Shown here in pieces: positions 54,798 to 64,000 of a DNA stretch of 64,000 nt (positions are counted from its first letter, which is position 1; each line of letters opens with the position of its first letter). This DNA comes from Apilactobacillus kunkeei (GTDB lineage Bacteria; Bacillota; Bacilli; Lactobacillales; Lactobacillaceae). Position numbers and translations under genes: made by a program. The notes below the pieces were generated by a model. The model was not told the DNA's origin. It worked only from the letters and a program-made list of their open reading frames with translations, and made no database searches. The stretch is from the NCBI RefSeq assembly GCF_005930975.1, contig NZ_VBSE01000039.1, positions 1-64,000 of the forward strand, given 5' to 3'.

Positions 54798-56324
54798 TTA
54801 ATTGTCTAATGTTAGTTTTTCCACATGTGTATATACGTACCCACGGTTGTCGTAGTTCGTGGATATTTCAATGTTATCCCCCGCTTTAATGATTGTATCA
54901 CCATCAGGGATAATATATTGTTCATTTCTTTTGATGGAACTAATCAAACAACCATCAGGCCAATTGATTGATTTAACAGCTTTACCATCCATGTATGATT
55001 TCAATTGAACTGAGAAATATAGATTGGTAAGTTGTCCACTTGTTGATAACTTTTGCGGACTTAGCATTTTTTGCAACATCTCATTGTAGATTGGACTACC
55101 ACCCAATAAGTCGGTAACCTCATAAGCCACCAATGTGACAAATGCCAATGACATTAAATTTTGCAATGATCCAACCATTTCAGTAATAAGTAGAATGGCA
55201 GTAAACGGTGCCTTTCCAACGCAGGCAAAAAATCCACTCATTGAGATGATAATAAAATTAACAAAATAACTTTGGGGTAATACATCGAAGTAAATCAAAA
55301 TCTCAGAATAAATTGCTCCTATCAATGCACCTAATGAAAGCATTGGTAAGAAAATTCCACCAGGTAATCCAGTTGAATAAGATAGTATCGACATCACAAA
55401 ACGAATCAACAAGAACCATATCAATACAGTAATGGTTGGTGCTGTCTTGGCAATTGTTAGCACCATTGTACTCCCCCCACCAACTATTGTGGGTAAATAC
55501 ATTTCAAAAGGAATTACTAGGATAAATGGAATCAAAACCCAGACAATGTTTGGTACCCATAATAGCTTAGCGTACCAGTCATTTACGTGGAGTGTGGCAT
55601 ATTCATAAACCAATCCGCCAATCCCAATCACAATTCCTAACCCAATTAAGTATGGATAGATATGTAATGGAATCACATGTGAATAACTCATATGCAGTAC
55701 TGGTATTTTACCGAAAACCGCAGTTGAAACGAAGTTCGCACTAATCGCAGCAGAAAGCGAAGTTAACCAGACTGATGTTGAAAAGTTATGATAGATTTCT
55801 TCTAGTACAAACAATGTACTGGCAATCGGTGCATTAAAGGCAGCTGATAAACCTGCAGCTGCTCCACCAGATATAATTGTTTTACGAGCTTGTTTCGTTT
55901 GTTTTAAGGTATCCGCTAATCCTTGAGCGGTAGCAGCACCTAATTGAATTGAAGGACCTTCCCGACCTAAAAATAGACCGCTAGAGATGGCAAGAACCCC
56001 ACCGATGAACTTGTTACTTAAAACAGAAAACCATGAATAATCTAGTTCACCGTTTAATTGACCCTCAACCTGTGGAATCCCAGATCCTTTGATGTTTTTA
56101 TCTCGTTTTACTAAGTAGTATACAAAAAAAGCAATTAATACATTCAAGATGATCAAAATAATCAGTACGGATAAATTTGTTCTTGCTAACTTGGCTAGTT
56201 TTAAAAATTCATTCGATAGCCATTCAATCGATACTCTGAATAAACTAACAACCATTCCGACTGCCAATCCAATCAATAAACCGTACAGCACTGATTTAAA
56301 TCGTCTTAAATTATCACTTTGCAA
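54798..56324 (-). CDS. ClC-family chloride channel/antiporter with C-terminal TrkA-C domain
   Basis: 508 aa from TTG 56324, 8 nt after AGAAGG; a longer ATG frame to 56366 has no ribosome site. Family motifs: GSGIPQVEGQL, GREGPSIQLGAATAQGLAD, AAGLSAAFNAPIASTLFVLEE and GLPGGIFLPMLSLGALIG. The gating-glutamate position (GREGP) is kept, so it may be a Cl-/H+ or F-/H+ exchanger. The C-terminal ~70 residues resemble a TrkA-C (RCK-C) ligand domain. Confidence 0.9.
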   Translation of the reverse strand: MQSDNLRRFKSVLYGLLIGLAVGMVVSLFRVSIEWLSNEFLKLAKLARTNLSVLIILIILNVLIAFFVYYLVKRDKNIKGSGIPQVEGQLNGELDYSWFSVLSNKFIGGVLAISSGLFLGREGPSIQLGAATAQGLADTLKQTKQARKTIISGGAAAGLSAAFNAPIASTLFVLEEIYHNFSTSVWLTSLSAAISANFVSTAVFGKIPVLHMSYSHVIPLHIYPYLIGLGIVIGIGGLVYEYATLHVNDWYAKLLWVPNIVWVLIPFILVIPFEMYLPTIVGGGSTMVLTIAKTAPTITVLIWFLLIRFVMSILSYSTGLPGGIFLPMLSLGALIGAIYSEILIYFDVLPQSYFVNFIIISMSGFFACVGKAPFTAILLITEMVGSLQNLMSLAFVTLVAYEVTDLLGGSPIYNEMLQKMLSPQKLSTSGQLTNLYFSVQLKSYMDGKAVKSINWPDGCLISSIKRNEQYIIPDGDTIIKAGDNIEISTNYDNRGYVYTHVEKLTLDN

Positions 56325-56377
56325 TATGTTCGCCTTCTTTTTATTGGTATAACAATCATACCACATAATTTTATGTA

Positions 56378-56412
56378 CAAAAAAAGCATTGAAAAATTCA
56401 ATGCTTTTTTGA
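56378..56412 (-). terminator. Terminator of eno
   Basis: AAAAAGCATTGAA/TTCAATGCTTTTT with AAA loop after the eno stop. Confidence 0.85.
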
Positions 56413-56425
56413 TAACAACTAGTTA

Positions 56426-57757
<1,332 letters not shown>

Positions 57758-57795
57758 TTAATGAAAGTTGTTACCTCGGAATCAAGGCTACTTTC

Positions 57796-57824
57796 ATTTT
57801 ATTATTTTACAGACTAAGTTTCAA
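57796..57824 (-). promoter_or_regulatory. eno promoter
   Basis: Minus strand TTGAAA (57819-57824), 17-nt spacer, TAAAAT (57796-57801), between tpiA and eno. Confidence 0.55.
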
Positions 57825-57843
57825 TAAAAAACTGTTCAATCTG

Positions 57844-58605
57844 TTAATTATTTTGGTAATTAACGATTTTGATGAATTCTTTGGCCTTCAAACTACTCTT
57901 TCCAGGCAAAACTCCATCAACATCATCTTGTTGCATAATTTCTGAAACATTTTTGGCATTAACGCTTCCACCGTAAACGATTCTAATCTGGTTTGCGATG
58001 TCATCACCATATAAATCTTTCAGTGTTTCACGAATTAGAAAACATGCTTCTTGAATTTCAGCACCACTGGCTGACTTCCCAGTTCCAATTGCCCAACTCG
58101 GTTCATAACCAATGACAACATTTTTAGCATCGTCTTCTGAAATCCCCTTAAATGCTTCAATGACAGGATTTACAACCCAGTTCATTTCGTCGTAGGTCTT
58201 TCTCTTAGCCATTGTTTCGTCACAACAAATAATTGGCACCATTTTATTAGCTAAAACGGCTTTTACCTTTTTGTTAATCATCTTATTGGTTTCGCCAAAG
58301 TATTTGCGACGTTCCGAATGACCTAACATAACATACTTAACACCCATATCAGCAAGAGCCATTGGACTTACTTCACCGGTATATGCACCTGAGTCTTTGT
58401 AGAAACAGTTTTGAGCGGCAGTTTTTAGATTTGTTTCTTCTTTACAAAATCTAGTTAATACATCCATGTAAATTGATGATGCAGCGATCGCACATTCGAC
58501 GTCTTTAGGGTCTGGTAGTTTTCCTTTAACTGCATCTAAGAATTCTTCAACTTCATGTAATGTTAAATTCATTTTCCAATTTCCAACGATAAAAGGAGTT
58601 CTCAT
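57844..58605 (-). CDS. tpiA: Triosephosphate isomerase
   Basis: 253 aa. Begins MRTPFIVGNWKMNLT (catalytic Lys), YVMLGHSERRKYFGE (His), VIGYEPSWAIGTG (catalytic Glu) and VYGGSVNAKN (phosphate loop). Interconverts DHAP and GAP. A terminator separates it from pgk upstream, so it needs its own promoter. AGGAGG ribosome site. Confidence 0.97.
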   Translation of the reverse strand: MRTPFIVGNWKMNLTLHEVEEFLDAVKGKLPDPKDVECAIAASSIYMDVLTRFCKEETNLKTAAQNCFYKDSGAYTGEVSPMALADMGVKYVMLGHSERRKYFGETNKMINKKVKAVLANKMVPIICCDETMAKRKTYDEMNWVVNPVIEAFKGISEDDAKNVVIGYEPSWAIGTGKSASGAEIQEACFLIRETLKDLYGDDIANQIRIVYGGSVNAKNVSEIMQQDDVDGVLPGKSSLKAKEFIKIVNYQNN

Positions 58606-58730
58606 TTTTTACCTCCTATTCTTTTTAAACAGATTAATAAAAATCGCTATATATCAATGATATCACTAAATAATTAATATAAACAAATTGCACATCCGTT
58701 TTAATAAAAATTTCACTCCTTTTATTATAC

Positions 58731-58766
58731 AAAAAAAAGACCCGATGTTATACATCGAATCTTAAA
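58731..58766 (-). terminator. Terminator of pgk
   Basis: Minus strand AGATTCGATGT/ACATCGGGTCT followed by eight T's, 12 bp after pgk. Confidence 0.82.
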
Positions 58767-58778
58767 AAGATATTATTC

Positions 58779-59993
58779 TTATTTATCAGTAATAGCGGCG
58801 ATACCTGGAAGAGTCTTACCTTCCATGTATTCTAGTGAAGCACCACCACCGGTTGAAACGTGTGATAGCTTGTCAGCTACACCTAGTTCGTTACATGCGG
58901 CAGTTGAGTCACCACCACCAACAACAGTAGTAGCGTCAGTTAAGTCACCTAAGAACTTACCAATAGCTAGAGTACCCTTAGCAAAGTTACTCATTTCAAA
59001 TACACCCATAGGTCCGTTCCAAACTACAGTCTTAGCGTCTTTTAGAACGTTTTCGAATAGTTCGATACTCTTAGGACCAATGTCTAGTGCCATTTGGCCA
59101 TCAGGAATGTTTTCACCAACTACTTGAGTAGGTGCATCATTGTTGAATTCTGGAGCAACAACTGAATCAACAGGTAGAACGATCTTGTCGCCACCCTTTG
59201 CAAGGATTTCCTTAGCTGTGTCAATCTTGTCCTTTTCAACTAATGAGTTACCAATAGTGAAGCCTTTAGCTGCGTAGAATGTGTAAGTCATTCCACCACC
59301 AATGATTATGTGGTCAGCCTTGTCTAATAGGTTATCGATAACACCAATCTTATCTGAAACCTTTGCACCACCTAAGATGGCAACAAATGGACGTTTAGGA
59401 TTGTTAACGGCACCACCGATAAATTTAATTTCTTTTTCCATTAGGAAACCAGCGGCAACAGGCTTGTTTTCTGCTTCCATTGCACGTGCAATACCAACAT
59501 TTGAAGCATGTTCACGGTGAGCAGTACCGAATGCATCATTTACGAAGCAGTCACCTAGTGAAGCCCAGTATTGACCTAACTTAGGATCATTACCAGATTC
59601 ACGTTTTACATTTTCACCATTTACAACATCTTCAAAACGAGTGTTTTCAACAACAACAATATCACCATCATTCATGTTGTTGATAGCTTCTTCAAGTTTT
59701 GTACCTTCAGTTTCTGGAACGAAAGTAACTGGTTTATCAATTAGTTCAGAAAGCTTTGCAGCAACTGGACGTAATGATAGTTCTTTCTTGTCATCTTCAG
59801 TCTTGATACGACCAAGGTGAGAGAATAGAACTGCCTTTCCACCATGTTCGATTACGTATTTGATAGTTGGAATAGCACCAACGATACGACTTGTGTCACC
59901 AACAACACCGTCTTTAATAGGAACGTTGAAGTCGACACGCATTAAAACTTTTTTGCCTTTTAAATCTAAATCAGAAACAACTGTCTTAGCCAA
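58779..59993 (-). CDS. pgk: Phosphoglycerate kinase
   Basis: 404 aa. Begins [25 protein letters not shown]; also [29 protein letters not shown] and the nucleotide site [15 protein letters not shown]. Makes ATP from 1,3-bisphosphoglycerate. Downstream of gap, with a terminator between the two genes. Confidence 0.97.
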   Translation of the reverse strand: MAKTVVSDLDLKGKKVLMRVDFNVPIKDGVVGDTSRIVGAIPTIKYVIEHGGKAVLFSHLGRIKTEDDKKELSLRPVAAKLSELIDKPVTFVPETEGTKLEEAINNMNDGDIVVVENTRFEDVVNGENVKRESGNDPKLGQYWASLGDCFVNDAFGTAHREHASNVGIARAMEAENKPVAAGFLMEKEIKFIGGAVNNPKRPFVAILGGAKVSDKIGVIDNLLDKADHIIIGGGMTYTFYAAKGFTIGNSLVEKDKIDTAKEILAKGGDKIVLPVDSVVAPEFNNDAPTQVVGENIPDGQMALDIGPKSIELFENVLKDAKTVVWNGPMGVFEMSNFAKGTLAIGKFLGDLTDATTVVGGGDSTAACNELGVADKLSHVSTGGGASLEYMEGKTLPGIAAITDK

Positions 59994-60099
59994 TCTAGAT
60001 TACCTCCCAAAAATTATTTAAAATTGATGTAACAATTTCAATATACTTCATTTATTTCTTTATTTCAAAGAATTTTTAAGCAGAAAGTAATTGTTATAA

Positions 60100-60132
60100 A
60101 AAATGGAGGAGGCAATTGCCTCCTCCACCTTA
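60100..60132 (-). terminator. Terminator of gap
   Basis: TGGAGGAGGCAA/TTGCCTCCTCCA perfect stem followed on the minus strand by TTTTTT. A very stable hairpin between gap and pgk. Confidence 0.88.
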
Positions 60133-60156
60133 TGCCTTGCTAAATTATAATTTAGA

Positions 60157-61170
60157 TTATAGTTGAGCGAAGTGTAGTAAAGTACGAACCATGTTGCAAG
60201 TGAAGCCCCATTCGTTATCGTACCATGACCATACCTTAACAAGTTGGTCATCACCAAAAGTAGTAACATCAGTTTGAGTAGCATCAAATACTGATCCGTG
60301 AGTATCACCAATGATATCACTTGAAACGATTGGTTCGTCATTGTAACCAAATGCTTCGTTACCTTCAGTGTGTTCTTTCATCTTAGCGTTAACTTCGTCA
60401 GCAGTAACGTTCTTCTTGTCAACGATAGCAGTTAATTCAGTTAATGAACCGTCAACGATACCAACACGTTGAGCCACACCGTTTAACTTACCGTCAAGTT
60501 CTGGAACAACAAGACCTAAGGCCTTAGCAGCACCAGTTGAGTGAGGAATAGTGTTAGTTGAAGCAGTACGGTTGTTTCTGAACTTCTTACCACGAGGGCC
60601 ATCTAGGATAGCTTGAGTTGAAGTGAATGCGTGGATAGTAGTCATAGTACCAACTTTGATACCAAAGTCTTTGTTCAAGAAGTATGCTGTAGGAGCGATA
60701 CTACTTGTAGTACATGAACCAGCTGAAACAATCTTGTCGTCAGCAGTTAGAGTATCCAAGTTAACACCAGGAACAACAGTCTTAATTTGACCAGCAGGTG
60801 CAGAGATTAGAACACGCTTTGCACCAGCGTCTAAGTGAGCTTGTGATTTTTCTTCTGAAGTGTAGAAACCAGTACATTCTAGTACAAAGTCAACACCATC
60901 ATTTTTAACCCATGGTAGGTCAGCGGCATTGCGTTCAGCGTAAACTGGAACTTCCTTACCGTCAACAACGATTCCGTTATCAGTTGAAGTAACTTCACCT
61001 GGGAATTTACCATGTGTTGAATCATATTTTAATAAGTATGCAAGCATTGAAGGAGTTGTTAAATCATTAATAGCAGCAACTTCAATTTCGTCTGAGTTTA
61101 GTTCGTGGATACGTTTGAAAGCCAAACGACCAATACGACCAAAACCGTTAATACCAATTTTTACAGTCAT
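60157..61170 (-). CDS. gap: Glyceraldehyde-3-phosphate dehydrogenase
   Basis: 337 aa. Begins [21 protein letters not shown] (NAD site); catalytic Cys in [13 protein letters not shown] and His in [28 protein letters not shown] near the end. Phosphorylating, glycolytic form. No cggR regulator gene precedes it; upstream lie its ~80-nt leader and then tRNA-Arg on the other strand. AGGAGG ribosome site. Confidence 0.97.
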   Translation of the reverse strand: MTVKIGINGFGRIGRLAFKRIHELNSDEIEVAAINDLTTPSMLAYLLKYDSTHGKFPGEVTSTDNGIVVDGKEVPVYAERNAADLPWVKNDGVDFVLECTGFYTSEEKSQAHLDAGAKRVLISAPAGQIKTVVPGVNLDTLTADDKIVSAGSCTTSSIAPTAYFLNKDFGIKVGTMTTIHAFTSTQAILDGPRGKKFRNNRTASTNTIPHSTGAAKALGLVVPELDGKLNGVAQRVGIVDGSLTELTAIVDKKNVTADEVNAKMKEHTEGNEAFGYNDEPIVSSDIIGDTHGSVFDATQTDVTTFGDDQLVKVWSWYDNEWGFTCNMVRTLLHFAQL

Positions 61171-61424
61171 AACTGTTTTCCTCCTAGAGAAATAAATTTG
61201 AGTACTACGTACGGATTAAATACTACTACTTTTTTACCGATCAGTCTATAATACATGCTCAGTAATTTTAAAAAAATAACCAGTACTAATTTGTAACAGT
61301 TATTTTCTGTATCAAATCCTTACACTCTAAGTATATCAGTGCTAATTTTAGTTTGCAAATCAATTACCTCAGTGTGTTTCTTGAATTTAACCCCTTTTTC
61401 ATTTATAGTTTAATCTGTTGAAAT

Positions 61425-61496
61425 GCATCTGTAGTGTAATGGATAGCACTAAAGATTCCGGTTCTTTCAATGGGGGTTCGATTCCCTCCAGATGCA
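61425..61496 (+). tRNA. tRNA-Arg (anticodon CCG)
   Basis: Acceptor GCATCTG/CAGATGC, anticodon stem AAAGA/TCTTT with loop TTCCGGT (anticodon CCG), T-arm GGGGG-TTCGATT-CCCTC, discriminator A. CCA not encoded. It lies between the divergent gap and clpP genes. Confidence 0.9.
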
Positions 61497-61521
61497 TTGG
61501 TGATTAAGTCAGGTGAAATCA

Positions 61522-61560
61522 TTTGACCTTAATTGACCATTGAGATAAAATTAATATAAT
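61522..61560 (+). promoter_or_regulatory. clpP promoter overlapped by a CtsR operator
   Basis: TTTGACC-TTA-ATTGACC (61522-61538) matches the CtsR tandem heptad in reverse orientation with one mismatch. Its second half supplies the -35 TTGACC (61533-61538); after 16 nt comes TATAAT (61555-61560). CtsR binding would block RNA polymerase until heat or stress. Confidence 0.8.
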
Positions 61561-61594
61561 TCAAATTGAATTGAAAGCAAGGGAGGATAAAATT

Positions 61595-62188
61595 ATGAAT
61601 TTAGTCCCAACTGTCATTGAACAATCATCAAACGGTGAACGCGCATATGACATTTACTCAAGATTATTAAAAGACAGAATTATTATGTTATCTGGTCCAA
61701 TTGAAGACAATATGGCAAACACCATCATTGCTCAATTATTATTCCTAGATGCACAAGATTCTGAAAAAGACATCTACTTATACATCAACTCACCTGGTGG
61801 TGTTGTAACAGCCGGTATGGCCATCTACGACACTATGCAATTCATCAAAGCTGATGTTCAAACTATCGTTATGGGTATGGCTGCATCAATGGCCAGTGTC
61901 TTGGCTTCTTCAGGTACTAAGGGTAAGCGTTTTGCTCTACCTCACTCTGAAGTATTGATTCACCAACCTTCTGGTGGTGCTCAAGGTCAACAAACTGAAA
62001 TTGCTATTGCTGCTGAATCAATCTTAAAGACTAGAAAGATGATCAACGAAATCTTAGCTCAAAACTCAGGTCAATCAATTGAAAAGGTTAACCTAGACAC
62101 TGAACGTGATAAGTACTTAAGCGCTCAAGAAGCTGTAGACTACGGATTAATTGATAGCATCATGACTAACAGTTCTGAAAGAAAATAA
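61595..62188 (+). CDS. clpP: ATP-dependent Clp protease proteolytic subunit
   Basis: 197 aa from ATG 61595 (GGGAGGA upstream). Catalytic Ser in [16 protein letters not shown], His in [13 protein letters not shown] and Asp in [15 protein letters not shown]. Forms the tetradecameric protease chamber with ClpX/ClpC/ClpE. Stress control by CtsR is suggested by the operator in its promoter. Confidence 0.97.
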   Translation: MNLVPTVIEQSSNGERAYDIYSRLLKDRIIMLSGPIEDNMANTIIAQLLFLDAQDSEKDIYLYINSPGGVVTAGMAIYDTMQFIKADVQTIVMGMAASMASVLASSGTKGKRFALPHSEVLIHQPSGGAQGQQTEIAIAAESILKTRKMINEILAQNSGQSIEKVNLDTERDKYLSAQEAVDYGLIDSIMTNSSERK

Positions 62189-62196
62189 TCAGATAA

Positions 62197-62233
62197 TAAA
62201 AAAGACGTTAACTTAAGTTAACGTCTTTTTTTG
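62197..62233. terminator. Bidirectional terminator
   Basis: AAAAAGACGTTAACTT/AAGTTAACGTCTTTTT between clpP and the converging whiA. Confidence 0.88.
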
Positions 62234-62240
62234 TGCCATT

Positions 62241-63179
62241 TTATGAAACGGCTTCTTCTCTAATTTTATCTGCAAATTCATTAATCTTTCTTAGACGGTG
62301 ATTAATTCCAGACTTAGAAATCGCTCCACTTGGCAATGATTCACTTAATTCCTTCAAACTAACCTCTGGCATCTTCATTCTTGTGATAGCCACTTCATAT
62401 AACTTTTCAGGTAACTTGTCCAATCCAACTGTGTCATCAATGAACTGAATGTTAGAAATTTGTTTAGTAGAAGCATTAGCAACCTTGTTCATATTAGCAT
62501 TTTCGCAATTTACCAATCTATTCACAGAATTCCTCATATCACGCATAATTCTAACGTCTTCGAATTTTAACATCGCATTAGTTGCACCAATTAATTGTAA
62601 AAAGTTAGCAATCTTTTCGGCTTCCTTTAAGTATGTGATGTACCCACTTCTTCGGTCAGTAGTTCTTGAATTCAATTCATATTTATTCATCATTTCTGAA
62701 ATCATATCATTATGTTCTTCGTACAATGAATAAATTTCTAGATGATATCTGGAAGTTTCTGGATTATTCACGGAACCACCAGCTAAAAAGGCCCCTCTTA
62801 GATATGATCTCACTTGAGAATCATCTTTTAATAATTCGATTGGCACTCTTTCTACGATTTGATAATTATCAAAAATCCCTAAATCATCTAAGATTTCTTG
62901 AGCCTGATTAGAAATCCTTACGACGTAAACATTGTTCTTGTTTAACTTCATTTTCTTTCTAACAACAAGCTTACTTTCCACCTCATAAAACTCTAAAATC
63001 AACTTATAGATACGACGAGCAATGGCTGGATTTTCGGTTTGAATATTTAAAATAATTTTACGATTAGCTAACGAAATCGATCCATTCATTCGAATCAACG
63101 CCATTAGTTCTGCTTTGGCGTTTTCCTTATGAACTTCTAAAGTCGTTAGCTCTTTTTTTACGTCACTTGCATACGACAT
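62241..63179 (-). CDS. whiA: DNA-binding protein WhiA
   Basis: 312 aa. N-terminal LAGLIDADG-like domain (two halves about 1-220, with [23 protein letters not shown]) and a C-terminal helix-turn-helix ([25 protein letters not shown]). Needed for normal division and chromosome handling in Firmicutes. It follows yvcK by 11 bp, the conserved rapZ-yvcK-whiA order. Confidence 0.95.
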   Translation of the reverse strand: MSYASDVKKELTTLEVHKENAKAELMALIRMNGSISLANRKIILNIQTENPAIARRIYKLILEFYEVESKLVVRKKMKLNKNNVYVVRISNQAQEILDDLGIFDNYQIVERVPIELLKDDSQVRSYLRGAFLAGGSVNNPETSRYHLEIYSLYEEHNDMISEMMNKYELNSRTTDRRSGYITYLKEAEKIANFLQLIGATNAMLKFEDVRIMRDMRNSVNRLVNCENANMNKVANASTKQISNIQFIDDTVGLDKLPEKLYEVAITRMKMPEVSLKELSESLPSGAISKSGINHRLRKINEFADKIREEAVS

Positions 63180-63190
63180 GTTTAATCATC

Positions 63191-64000
63191 CTATCTTTTT
63201 GAAACCAGTTTGAATAATGTGTCAGCAACTTTTTTTCCGTCATGGAATGCACCTTGATGACTTAACATTAAGAAGTCATCATAAATGCATTTACATCCCA
63301 TTGCCTTAATTGCTTTTTGATCGTGCTTAACTGGACTTTCAATCTCGTTAAACACCTTTCGATTAATTAAATCAGTATCAACTGGTTGTTTGTTTACGAT
63401 TACGACATCAATGAAGTTCGACTTCATATGACGATTCAAAACTTCGACGTGCTGAGCGTCTGAAAAATGGTCAGTCTCTCCCTTTTGGGTCATGATATTA
63501 CAAATGTATACAACCTGTGCTTCAGACGCTAAAACGGCCTCTCCTAGGTTTTTAATCATTAGGTTTGGCAAGATGCTGGTAAATAGACTTCCCGGTCCTA
63601 AAATAATTTGGTCAGCCGTTAAAATAGCATCAATGACCTTTTGATTGGTATGCGGTATTTCGTTGGGGTTATCACTAGATTCTACCCAAACACGACTTAT
63701 CTTTTTATTCGCATAAGTGATTTCATATTCACCAGTCATTGTAGAACCATCATCAAATTCAGCACACAGTTGTAACTTTTCATTAGTTGCTGGATAAATT
63801 TTACCAGTGATTTCCATCATCTGACTTAATGCTTCAACGGCAACATTCACGTCACCCTTCATTTCTGTCATTGCGGCAATAATTAAATTGCCCAAAGAAT
63901 GTTCAGACAAGAAATGATCGCCTTTTTTAAATCGATATTGAAATAAATCTAGTTTATCCTTTGTCAAATTAGACAACGATACTAAGACATTTCTAATATC
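63191..64000 (-). CDS. yvcK: YvcK/CofD-like gluconeogenesis factor (5' end outside window)
   Basis: At least 269 residues are present; the reading frame stays open to the window edge (DIRNVLVSLSN...), so the N-terminus is missing. Family motifs: HSLGNLIIAAM, ADQIILGPGSLFTSILPNLM and YICNIMTQKGETDHFSDAQHVEVL. YvcK binds UDP-sugars and links metabolism to cell-wall synthesis; required for growth on gluconeogenic carbon in B. subtilis. Confidence 0.93.
   Translation of the reverse strand, partial: DIRNVLVSLSNLTKDKLDLFQYRFKKGDHFLSEHSLGNLIIAAMTEMKGDVNVAVEALSQMMEITGKIYPATNEKLQLCAEFDDGSTMTGEYEITYANKKISRVWVESSDNPNEIPHTNQKVIDAILTADQIILGPGSLFTSILPNLMIKNLGEAVLASEAQVVYICNIMTQKGETDHFSDAQHVEVLNRHMKSNFIDVVIVNKQPVDTDLINRKVFNEIESPVKHDQKAIKAMGCKCIYDDFLMLSHQGAFHDGKKVADTLFKLVSKR

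Noticed and set aside
60060-60350. Minus-strand open frame overlapping the 3' end of gap
   Set aside because: Out-of-frame shadow of a highly conserved gene, and it reads through the gap terminator.

Overview
The window looks like a chromosome segment of a low-GC Gram-positive bacterium of the Lactobacillaceae. Evidence: strong AGGAGG-type ribosome sites, a Lactobacillales-style asparaginyl T-box, tmRNA, CtsR-type control of clpP, a CdaA-CdaR-GlmM operon, and surface hydrolases with repeated GW/SH3-like wall modules. I cannot name the species from sequence alone.

Layout. 1-1.6 kb: the 3' tip of an IS3-family transposase with its terminal repeat, tRNA-Gln(CTG), tRNA-Glu(CTC), a C39-like protein and tmRNA. 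1.6-3.3 kb: a decayed stretch with two frameshifted genes and a promoter-to-terminator small transcript. 3.3-12.9 kb: a complete type II-A CRISPR-Cas locus. It holds an endonuclease/exonuclease/phosphatase-fold gene at the leader-distal edge, a 39-repeat/38-spacer array, csn2, cas2, cas1 and cas9 on the minus strand, and a divergent tracrRNA. 13-23 kb: surface and secreted proteins (GH20-like, CAP, GH25) around a serC-serA operon that sits behind a leader-peptide attenuator. 23-36 kb: asnS with its T-box, transporters (GlcU-like sugar, CorA, MFS, SLC13-like, Kup), an SDR and an aminotransferase. 36-48 kb: TagH-like ATPase, GH73 glucosaminidase, glmS, then glmM-cdaR-cdaA, a CPA1 antiporter and murB, mostly envelope precursor supply and c-di-AMP/ion homeostasis. 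48-55 kb: a housekeeping group (GNAT, tsaE, pta, ung, smpB, rnr, secG). 55-61 kb: ClC channel and the glycolytic genes eno, tpiA, pgk, gap. 61-64 kb: tRNA-Arg(CCG), clpP, whiA and the start-truncated yvcK.

Most notable points. (1) The cas9 and tracrRNA promoters point apart and share one palindromic -35 hexamer (TTGCAA, 12743-12748), each with a 17-nt spacer to a perfect TATAAT. (2) serC-serA has a 21-codon leader ORF with a Ser-Ser-Trp-Ser run, followed by mutually exclusive antiterminator and terminator stems; no T-box is present. (3) At least two genes appear to start at ATT codons behind good ribosome sites. (4) An EEP-fold nuclease gene abuts the array. (5) There are two candidate tiny genes, at 3156-3221 and 19789-19851. 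I found no clear multi-gene system that is unknown; the novelty lies mainly in regulatory architecture.
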